Assembly (NCBI GenBank): GCA_002314605.1
Contig: DCGO01000119.1
Span: 1-17,979, forward strand
Reading direction: 5' to 3'
DNA: 17,979 nucleotides
Source: Lentisphaeria bacterium UBA1776
Lineage (GTDB): Bacteria > Verrucomicrobiota > Lentisphaeria > Victivallales > Victivallaceae
This document shows, piece after piece, positions 1 to 6,292 of this stretch. The translations under genes and the position numbers were made by a program. Under the pieces are notes generated by a model. The model saw only the letters and a program-made list of their open reading frames with translations, had not been told where the DNA came from and searched no databases. How positions within the stretch are numbered: the stretch's first letter is position 1; the number at the start of each line of letters is the position of its first letter.

Positions 1-36
1 GCTATCTCCCGTTTTTCACAAACCGACGAAGAACCC

Positions 37-66
37 AAAAAAGGGGCCCGCCGGACAACGGGCGGG
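37..66 (-). terminator. Intrinsic terminator of the macA-ABC-permease operon
   Basis: Reading the minus strand past the permease stop, a CCCGCC/GGCGGG stem (61-66 with 47-52) with an 8-nt loop is followed by CCCC and six T (37-42). A second, weaker GGACC/GGTCC hairpin (96-100 with 110-114) lies between it and the stop codon. The rest of 1-125 shows no gene. Confidence 0.7.
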
Positions 67-125
67 GGAGAGAGAACTCCGCACGTCATCGCAGCGGACC
101 CCAAAACAAGGTCCTGAATCTTCAG

Positions 126-1478
126 CTATTCGTATCTCAAGGCATCTATCGGATCCAGCTTGGAGGCTTTCCACGCGGGATAGAACCCGAAAGCGATTCC
201 CACAAAGGCGGATACCGTCACCGCCGCCGCCACCGCCCCCGGCGAAGCGGCCACCGCCCAGTGCAGCTGAAATTTCACCAGAAGAGCCGCTCCGTGCCCC
301 AGGAGAATTCCCAGGCATCCGCCGGCCAGACACAGGACGATGGATTCGATCAGAAACTGCTGGAGAATATCCCTGGACCGGGCTCCCACAGCCATCCGCA
401 GTCCGATCTCCCGGGTGCGCTCGGTCACGGAAACAAGCATGACATTCATGATTCCCACCCCTCCCACAATCAGAGAGATCAGCGCCACGCACAAAAGAAG
501 ATTGGTCATCATGGAGGTGGTGCTGGTGAGCATCTTCAGAAATTCCGCCGAATTGCGGATGCGGAAATCATTGTTCTGACCTTCGCCGAGATGGTGGCGC
601 TCCCGGAGCAGTTTTACGATCTCATCCTCTGCTTTGCCTGCCAGTTCCGGTTTGGCCGCCACTGCCAGAATCTGATCGACATAAACAAACTTCGGGCTCA
701 GGCGGTAGTTGGTCTGGGCAGAGGAATTGACTTTGGGATAAAGGTCACTGGTACTGCCGCCGGGATAAGTTGTGCTGGTGCTGACCTCCACCGTGGACGA
801 AGTGCCCGTGCTGGTGCGGGACCCCGCTACCCGCTGACGGATGGTGGTCCAGGGGGCGATTAGAATATCATCCTGATCGAATCCCATCATATTGGCCCCT
901 TTGGGAGCCAGAAGTCCGATGATCCGGAAGGTCACGTTTTTGACCCGGACGGTGTGTCCCACCGGGGATTCGTCGCCGAAAAGCTCTCTGGCCAGGGTAT
1001 TTCCGACCAGACACACCGTGGCGGCAGTCTGAACATGACGGTCCGTGAAATACTCCCCGTCCGCCAGCGGCCAGTTCCGGATGTCGAAATACACCGGACT
1101 GGTTCCCAGCGACTGGTTCGGCGTCCAGTTCCGGTTGCCCGCCACTACCTGGGCCCGGGCGTTTACCAGCGGCGCAGCCGCGGTAAGCGTGGGGCAGTAC
1201 TGCATCATTGCAGCACAATCCTCCGGCGTCAAAGTCATGCTGCTGCCCTGTCCCAGACTGATTCCTCCGGTTCTGGCGGCCCCGGGAAAGATCATGATGT
1301 TGCCTGCGCCGAGCCCCTCGATGGTGGAACGCAGACTGACCGCCGAACCGGCACCGATCTCCATCATGGTGATGACGGCGGCGATTCCGATGATGATCCC
1401 AAGCATGGTCAACAAAGCCCGGGCAGGATTGCGCAGAAGGGCACTGTAGGCGATGGAGAAAGTACTGGTGATTTTCAT
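126..1478 (-). CDS. MacB-type ABC transporter permease (FtsX-like)
   Basis: Membrane subunit of a MacAB/YknXYZ-type tripartite or envelope-remodelling ABC exporter; the substrate cannot be told from sequence. The 450-aa protein has the family layout: one N-terminal membrane helix (about 20-40, following the conserved ALLRNPARALLTMLGI start), a large periplasmic domain (about 45-320) and three C-terminal helices (about 325-350, 375-397, 413-431). It carries the FtsX-domain phrases VTERTREIGLRMAVGA and KLDPIDALRYE at the end. A Ser/Thr/Gly-rich low-complexity insert at about 219-246 in the periplasmic domain is unusual. The ATG overlaps the stop of the ATPase gene in an ATGA, with GGAGGTG upstream, so the two are translationally coupled. 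The ATPase is a separate gene, unlike E. coli MacB where both parts are fused. Confidence 0.93.
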   Translation of the reverse strand: MKITSTFSIAYSALLRNPARALLTMLGIIIGIAAVITMMEIGAGSAVSLRSTIEGLGAGNIMIFPGAARTGGISLGQGSSMTLTPEDCAAMMQYCPTLTAAAPLVNARAQVVAGNRNWTPNQSLGTSPVYFDIRNWPLADGEYFTDRHVQTAATVCLVGNTLARELFGDESPVGHTVRVKNVTFRIIGLLAPKGANMMGFDQDDILIAPWTTIRQRVAGSRTSTGTSSTVEVSTSTTYPGGSTSDLYPKVNSSAQTNYRLSPKFVYVDQILAVAAKPELAGKAEDEIVKLLRERHHLGEGQNNDFRIRNSAEFLKMLTSTTSMMTNLLLCVALISLIVGGVGIMNVMLVSVTERTREIGLRMAVGARSRDILQQFLIESIVLCLAGGCLGILLGHGAALLVKFQLHWAVAASPGAVAAAVTVSAFVGIAFGFYPAWKASKLDPIDALRYE

Positions 1479-2176
1479 ACCGCACCTCCAGTGAAAATAC
1501 CATCGACGATCTGGCCGTCGTGAATGCGGATGGAGCGGTCGGCGTTTTCCGCAACTTCTGCAGAATGGGTGACAATGATGATCGTGATCTTCTCTTTTTC
1601 ATTGAATTCCCGGAACATTTTCAGAACTTCCACGCTGGTCCGGGAATCCAGATTTCCGGTAGGCTCATCGGCAATGAGGATCGGCGGATTGTTGATGAGC
1701 GCCCGGGCAATGGCCACCCGCTGCTGCTGACCGCCGGAGAGCTGTGATGGCTGGTGATGGAGCCGCTCCGACAGACCGACTTTTTTCAGCATGGCTATGC
1801 CCCGGCGGCGGCATTTCCATATGGACAGTCCGCCTGCAGTATAGGCCAGAGGCATAATGACATTATCCAGCGCCGAGGTCCGCGGCAGCAGATTGAAACT
1901 CTGAAAGACGAACCCGATCTTTTTATTCCGTATCAGCGCCCGGCGGTCGCTGGAAAGATGCCCCACTTCCTCTCCGTCCAGAAAATAATCGCCGGAGGTC
2001 TGCCGGTCAAGGCACCCCAGAATATTCATCAGAGTGCTTTTGCCGGAGCCGGAAGTTCCCATCAGCGCCACATACTCTCCCTGGCGGATGGCAAACGACA
2101 CCCCCCGTAGTACCGGCACCTGCATTTCGCCGATGAAATAGGTTTTGTTGATGTTATGGAGTTCGAGCAGATCCAT
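1475..2176 (-). CDS. ABC transporter ATP-binding protein (MacB/LolD-type)
   Basis: Cytoplasmic ATPase that powers the permease encoded directly downstream. The 233-aa protein has a complete nucleotide-binding domain: Walker A GTSGSGKST (40-48), Q-loop in VFQSFNLLP (about 89-97), signature LSGGQ (145-149), Walker B LIADEP (166-171) and the switch His in VTH (203). Length and motif spelling fit the lipoprotein/macrolide exporter subfamily. The reading frame stays open upstream, but that part only shadows macA. The ATG at 2176 has a GAGGA ribosome site and begins at the usual family position (MDLLELHNINKTY). It starts 8 nt after the macA stop and overlaps the permease start by 4 nt, so the three genes form one operon. 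Confidence 0.95.
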   Translation of the reverse strand: MDLLELHNINKTYFIGEMQVPVLRGVSFAIRQGEYVALMGTSGSGKSTLMNILGCLDRQTSGDYFLDGEEVGHLSSDRRALIRNKKIGFVFQSFNLLPRTSALDNVIMPLAYTAGGLSIWKCRRRGIAMLKKVGLSERLHHQPSQLSGGQQQRVAIARALINNPPILIADEPTGNLDSRTSVEVLKMFREFNEKEKITIIIVTHSAEVAENADRSIRIHDGQIVDGIFTGGAV

Positions 2177-2184
2177 AGATTTCC

Positions 2185-3543
2185 TCAACGTGCCTCGCTT
2201 GCCGCTGCGTTTTTTTCCCGCTGCATTTCCTGGGCGCGGTTCTGAGTTTTTCTCTGGGGCATTTTGGGCATAAAGGGATTGCCTCCCGCCGCCGTTTTTC
2301 CGGCCATCAGGCTGACAGACGAAAGTCCGGTAATCAAAGCCGTCCCCTTCTTGACATCTCCGGCTTTGATTTCCGTAAGAAGTCCGTTGGTGAGCCCCGG
2401 AATCACCTCGGTTCCCTGCAGTTTCCCGTCGCACATGGACCATACCACATATTTGCGCCGGGCAGCGCGATCCGCATAAAGAGCCTTCTGATCTTCCCGG
2501 ACCAGTTTTTCATCCGGCAGATAGCGGAGGGCCGCCGCCGGAACTATGGTGACATCAGACCTCTCATCCAGTACAAATTCCACATTGGCAGTCAGATAGG
2601 GCAGGAGTTTTCCATCGGAATTGTCGGTTTCCACCTCTACGACATAGGTCACTACGTTCTGGGACATGGAAGCGTTCAAACGGATCTTGCCGACTTTGCC
2701 GAAAAATTCCCTGCCGGGGAAGGCGTCCACGCGGAAAATCGTTTTCTGGCCGATGAAAATATTGCCGATATCCGCTTCGTTGACGGAAACCCAAATCTCC
2801 ATTTTCTGCAGATCTTTGGCAATCAGAAAAAGGCTGGAGGCGCTCATGCTGGAAACCACGGTTTGCCCGATATTGACCCGGCGGTCGATAATGACTCCCT
2901 GTACCGGAGACTTGATGGTGCAGTATTCCAGATTGCGCCGGGCACTGTCCCGGTTGGCTTCCGCGCTGGCGATCTGAGCCTCGGCCTGAGCAATGGAGGC
3001 TTCCGCCGCCTTCAGATTGGCGGAGGCGGATTCATATTCCGACTTGGCGGAATCGTATTCAGCCTCGGCGATCACGTTGTCCGGACGCAGCCGGGCGGAA
3101 CGTTCAAAATTGTTTTTTGCCAGCGTAAATTTGGCTTGAAGCTGAATTTTCTGAGCTTTGGCGTTCAGAAGATTGGCATTGGCCTGCAGAACCTGGGCCT
3201 GGGCCTGCCGGAAACTGGCGGTGTAAATGGCATCATCGATCTTGGCCAGCACGGTCCCGGCAGAAACTTTGGAGCCGTAGTCCACTTCTTTGCCGGAGGC
3301 ATCCTTTCCGAAGGACAGAACCGGCCCGGTGACCTGGGCTCCCACATCCACCAGTTCTTCCGGTTCGATGGTCCCGGAGGCGGCAATGGTCTTCCGGAGG
3401 TCCCCCACCGTCACATATCCGATGCGGAAATTCGGCATCAGGTTTTTTGGGCCGCCCTGTTTCAAATACAGGAACAAGCCTCCCGCCGCGATCAAGGCGA
3501 TCACGGCAAGAATTTTCCACATGTGTTTACGAAGAAAAGCCAT
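2185..3543 (-). CDS. macA: MacA-type periplasmic adaptor (HlyD/membrane fusion protein)
   Basis: Periplasmic adaptor that should link the inner-membrane ABC pair to an outer-membrane channel (no TolC homologue is in the window). The 452-aa protein has an N-terminal membrane anchor (about 9-27) and a first lipoyl/beta-barrel half opening with GDLRKTIAASGTIEPEE (about 47-63). A long Ala/Gln/Glu-rich coiled-coil hairpin follows (about 105-205), then the second lipoyl half (YCTIKSPVQGVIIDRRVNIGQTV) and a membrane-proximal domain to about 420. The end is an odd charged Pro/Met/Lys/Arg-rich tail. The ATG is preceded by GGAGAGG. It is the first gene of the operon with the ATPase and permease. The annotation as macA is by family; RND-type adaptors are similar, but the ABC neighbours decide it. 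Confidence 0.92.
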   Translation of the reverse strand: MAFLRKHMWKILAVIALIAAGGLFLYLKQGGPKNLMPNFRIGYVTVGDLRKTIAASGTIEPEELVDVGAQVTGPVLSFGKDASGKEVDYGSKVSAGTVLAKIDDAIYTASFRQAQAQVLQANANLLNAKAQKIQLQAKFTLAKNNFERSARLRPDNVIAEAEYDSAKSEYESASANLKAAEASIAQAEAQIASAEANRDSARRNLEYCTIKSPVQGVIIDRRVNIGQTVVSSMSASSLFLIAKDLQKMEIWVSVNEADIGNIFIGQKTIFRVDAFPGREFFGKVGKIRLNASMSQNVVTYVVEVETDNSDGKLLPYLTANVEFVLDERSDVTIVPAAALRYLPDEKLVREDQKALYADRAARRKYVVWSMCDGKLQGTEVIPGLTNGLLTEIKAGDVKKGTALITGLSSVSLMAGKTAAGGNPFMPKMPQRKTQNRAQEMQREKNAAASEAR

Positions 3544-3550
3544 ACACCTC

Positions 3551-3574
3551 TCCTGTCAATCCATATCCTGTCAA
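3551..3574 (-). repeat. Two copies of TTGACAGGA in the macA leader
   Basis: On the minus strand TTGACAGGA occurs at 3566-3574 and again at 3551-3559, 15 nt apart, directly before the macA start. The second copy contributes part of the ribosome site. Neither TTGACA has a fitting -10 box at the right distance, so I do not call a promoter here. Confidence 0.4.
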
Positions 3575-3613
3575 GTGGCAAACGAAATTCCGGAGAATTT
3601 ATTGTATGTCCAG

Positions 3614-3645
3614 AAAAAAACTCCGGATTTTTCCGGAGTTTTTTC
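3614..3645 (-). terminator. Hairpin terminator after the RRM gene
   Basis: A CTCCGGA/TCCGGAG stem (3621-3627 with 3632-3638) with a TTTT loop is flanked by A-tract and T-tract, extending the pairing by six A-T pairs. It lies 18 nt past the RRM stop codon and is symmetrical, so it would work in both directions. It isolates the RRM gene from macA. Confidence 0.85.
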
Positions 3646-3663
3646 GCAAAATTGCTTTCTGAA

Positions 3664-3936
3664 TCAGTAACGCGAACCGCGGGCAGGACGATCCTCCCGG
3701 GGGCGGGCCTCGTTGACCACGACCTTGCGGCCGCCGATGTCGGTGCCGTTAAGTTTCGCAATCGCCTCGTTTGCTTCGGCGTCATTGTCCATGTCCACAA
3801 AGCCGTAGCCCTTGGACTTGCCGGATTCGCGCTCCGTCACAATACGGGCCGCGCGGACTTCCCCGAACTGGGCGAAGCATTCACGAAGCTGGTCACGATC
3901 GATGCTGTAAGGCAGGTTTCCGACGTAGATATTCAT
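3664..3936 (-). CDS. Small RRM-domain RNA-binding protein
   Basis: A single RNA-recognition motif of 90 aa that should bind single-stranded RNA; such proteins in bacteria are usually cold- or stress-linked, but the role here is unknown. RNP2 is IYVGNL (3-8) and RNP1 is KGYGFVDM (about 43-50). The end is a short Arg/Pro/Gly-rich tail (PREDRPARGSRY) that may add non-specific RNA contact. The start at 3936 gives the standard family opening MNIYVGNLPY and has GGAAAAAGG just before it. An in-frame TTG at 4002 would add 22 basic residues but is less likely. The gene is monocistronic, with its own promoter, a long leader and a terminator. Confidence 0.95.
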   Translation of the reverse strand: MNIYVGNLPYSIDRDQLRECFAQFGEVRAARIVTERESGKSKGYGFVDMDNDAEANEAIAKLNGTDIGGRKVVVNEARPREDRPARGSRY

Positions 3937-4033
3937 CCTTTTTCCTTTCGTGGTTCCCCGGGTCGTCGAATCCGGGACAAACCTTTTTCTTTTGTCGCGC
4001 AATCCCTGTTTTATTCTGTCTTTTTTTTGCCAT
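3893..4033 (-). other. Possible small upstream ORF (46 aa) overlapping the RRM start
   Basis: In the leader of the RRM gene an ATG at 4033, preceded by GGAAGG, opens a 46-codon frame whose N-terminus is strongly basic (MAKKRQNKTGIARQKKK). It ends 44 nt inside the RRM gene in another frame. It could be a translated leader peptide coupled to RRM translation, or only the consequence of a purine-rich leader. I see no family resemblance. Confidence 0.2.
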
Positions 4034-4217
4034 CGGCCCTTCCGTGCTTCTTACCGATCAGACAGGGCGCTGCGCTGACACATGGAGCAGTCGGAAAATC
4101 ACGGACGGGCCGGTTCATCAGATCAACAACCGGAACAAAACCGGCTGTCGGCCAATCAAAAATCTTTCTGGATCTCATCCCCCCGAAAAAATGACATCTT
4201 TAAATTCCGCTGGATAT

Positions 4218-4246
4218 ATTCTATCAAAAAAGACCGCAAAAGTCAA
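4218..4246 (-). promoter_or_regulatory. Sigma-70 promoter of the RRM gene with A-tract UP-like element
   Basis: On the minus strand, -35 TTGACT (4241-4246) and -10 TAGAAT (4218-4223) have a 17-nt spacer. Directly upstream (4251-4279) is a tract of almost only A on this strand, resembling a UP element. Transcription would start near 4211, leaving a leader of about 275 nt before the ATG at 3936. Within the gene-free stretch 3937-4489, the rest holds this leader, the A-tract and the lyase promoter and leader. Confidence 0.7.
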
Positions 4247-4359
4247 CCCCTTTTTTATTTTTTTTTTGTTTTTTTTTATACGGCGGCAATACTGCGGAGA
4301 ACTTTGCCTGCGTACAGACGAACGGAATGTTTTCCGGAGAAATTTCCGGGATCCGCCGT

Positions 4360-4387
4360 TTGACAAAAGGAGAAAAACGGTTATTAT
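4360..4387 (+). promoter_or_regulatory. Sigma-70 promoter of the PL8 lyase gene
   Basis: A perfect -35 TTGACA (4360-4365) is followed after 16 nt by -10 TATTAT (4382-4387). The predicted start near 4394 gives a leader of about 95 nt. The leader begins with GGCGGGC, which can pair with GCCCGCC at 4438-4444. Confidence 0.65.
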
Positions 4388-4489
4388 TTCAGGGCGGGCC
4401 AATTTGAACGGGCCGTCTGGAGCTCATTTCCGGATTTGCCCGCCACGGGCTTGAAAACGAATTTCCCAGAATCAACAACGGAGATCAGG

Positions 4490-6292
4490 ATGTTCTTTCC
4501 GAAAATGATGATGGCCGTTTGCGGCATGGGATTTTCCGCCGGGCTTTCCGCCGCAGACGGGGAATTGGCAAAAGATTGCGATTTGATCCTGAACCGTCTG
4601 CGGGGAAAGCCGCAGGCACTTCAGGTCAGTATGGAGAATTTTCTTCCGGACGGCACCTGGAGCGATATTGACTACCAAAGTCAGAATCGCGGCATCTGGC
4701 CCGCCGGTTCCCATCTGAGCCGCACTCTTCAGCTGGCGGCATACGACCGCCGGGCCGCTCTGCAGGCTCTGGACGCATGGGTCCGGATGAACCCCCGCTG
4801 TTTCAACTGGTGGTGGAACTGCATCTGGGTTCCCCGGCATCTGGCCGACATCCTGATCCGGCTCCGCATGGAGAATGTTCCGCCGGAACTGCAGAAATCC
4901 GTGCGTTCCCTTCTGTATCAGCGGCCCCGCTACGCCATGAAAGGACAAAATCTCGTATGGGTCTCCGGGATCCTGATCAAAGAGGGACTGCTCTATCATG
5001 AGCAGAAATTGATCCGCAGGGGCATGTCTGGTATCAGCGGAGAACTGGAGATCCGGCCCGCCGGCAAAGAGGGACTGCAAAAAGATTTTTCCTACCATCA
5101 GCACGGAACCCAGCTCCAGTTCGGCAACTACGGTCTTGCTTTTGCCGCAGAGCAGATCTGCTGGGCAAACATGCTCCGGGGAACGCGTTTCGCCTATCCG
5201 GAGGAAAAGATCGACCTCCTGTATCATTATTTCATGGACGGTCTCCGCTGGACCCTGCGGGACGGGATCATGGATTACTCCTCCTGCGGGCGGCAGCTCA
5301 AACCGCGGGATCCGGAAATCAAGTTCCGGGCTGTCATCGACTGTGGAAAACAGCTTCTCCCGCTGCTTTCGCCGGAACGCCGGAAACTTCTGCAAATATG
5401 GCTTGACGCCCCGGAAAAACTCTGCGGGGCCCGGGCGTTTCCTCACAGCGGATATCTGGTCTGTCACACTCCGGAATGGTACTTTTCGGTGAAGATGAAC
5501 TCCCGGAAACTTATCGGCAGCGAGGGCATCAATCAGGAAAATCTGCGAAGTCTCTATCAGGCGGACGGGGCGGTTTTTTTCGGGACCGGAGCCCGTTACG
5601 AAGGATATCCGGCCCTCTTCGATGCGAGGATGATCCCCGGCACCACGGAAATCCAGGACCGGCGGCTCCTGACACCGGACCGGGACCGCAATCCCCGGGG
5701 ATATTATGCCGTATGGGCAGGGTATCCGGCGGCAGTGGCGGCATACCGCCTGGATACGGGGGACCTTGCAGCGGACAAGGTGTATTTTGTGACCTCTTCC
5801 GGTGTGACCGGCTCCGGATCGGACATCCGGTCCGGTTCAGATTTTCCGGTGGTGACTTGCGTTGATCAGTTCCGGGCCGATTCGGAAAAGAATTTTCCCG
5901 TCCTCTGCCGGACCCCGGAGGGCATGCCGGAAATCAGACGCATGACCGAAGAAGTTCATGGGAACTGGAAAGAATTCTTCCATGAACACGCTTCCGTGCC
6001 GGTTTCCGGAAAAGTCGTCAAACTCTTCATTCCCCACGGCGTGAAACCTGCAGGAGCAGCGTATTTCTATTGCCTCCGCAAAGCCGGAGTGCCTGAAAAA
6101 ACGGAGATCCGGCTTAAAACCTCTTCGCCCCGGATCCATGCATTGCTGGCGGAAGGGAAGGTCCTGACGGCCGCCTTTGCCGCCGGGTCCGTTACCTTGC
6201 CCGACGGGAAAACATCCATCGTGAAACCGGGGATCACGGTCCTGGATGCCGCAGGAAAAAGAGTGCACTTCGAGCCTTTCCGGGAAAGATGA
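4490..6292 (+). CDS. Secreted polysaccharide lyase, family 8 (chondroitin/hyaluronate lyase-like)
   Basis: Should cleave uronic-acid-containing polysaccharides by beta-elimination outside the cytoplasm. The 600-aa protein starts with a signal peptide (about 1-21, ending GLSA-ADGE). An alpha/alpha toroid domain (about 25-330) contains the PL8 phrase FNWWWNCIWVPRHL (105-118). A beta-sandwich part carries the family phrases IGSEGINQEN (342-351) and MIPGTTE (381-387). The presumed catalytic set is present: Asn154, His205, Tyr214 and Arg268. The His-Tyr and Tyr-Arg spacings of 9 and 54 match those I recall for Flavobacterium chondroitin AC lyase. It is shorter than most PL8 enzymes (usually 700-1000 aa), chiefly in the C-terminal part. 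The start at 4490 is chosen because it gives the signal peptide and has GGAG upstream; the frame is open from 4436. The substrate is uncertain. Confidence 0.88.
   Translation: MFFPKMMMAVCGMGFSAGLSAADGELAKDCDLILNRLRGKPQALQVSMENFLPDGTWSDIDYQSQNRGIWPAGSHLSRTLQLAAYDRRAALQALDAWVRMNPRCFNWWWNCIWVPRHLADILIRLRMENVPPELQKSVRSLLYQRPRYAMKGQNLVWVSGILIKEGLLYHEQKLIRRGMSGISGELEIRPAGKEGLQKDFSYHQHGTQLQFGNYGLAFAAEQICWANMLRGTRFAYPEEKIDLLYHYFMDGLRWTLRDGIMDYSSCGRQLKPRDPEIKFRAVIDCGKQLLPLLSPERRKLLQIWLDAPEKLCGARAFPHSGYLVCHTPEWYFSVKMNSRKLIGSEGINQENLRSLYQADGAVFFGTGARYEGYPALFDARMIPGTTEIQDRRLLTPDRDRNPRGYYAVWAGYPAAVAAYRLDTGDLAADKVYFVTSSGVTGSGSDIRSGSDFPVVTCVDQFRADSEKNFPVLCRTPEGMPEIRRMTEEVHGNWKEFFHEHASVPVSGKVVKLFIPHGVKPAGAAYFYCLRKAGVPEKTEIRLKTSSPRIHALLAEGKVLTAAFAAGSVTLPDGKTSIVKPGITVLDAAGKRVHFEPFRER

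Noticed and set aside
3569..3574. TTGACA before macA as a -35 box
   Set aside because: No -10-like sequence lies 15-19 nt downstream; that distance falls on the ribosome site and start codon.
2863..4194. A 443-codon open frame on the plus strand opposite macA and the RRM gene
   Set aside because: It runs through macA, a terminator and the RRM gene in antisense; it is a shadow of GC-rich coding DNA.
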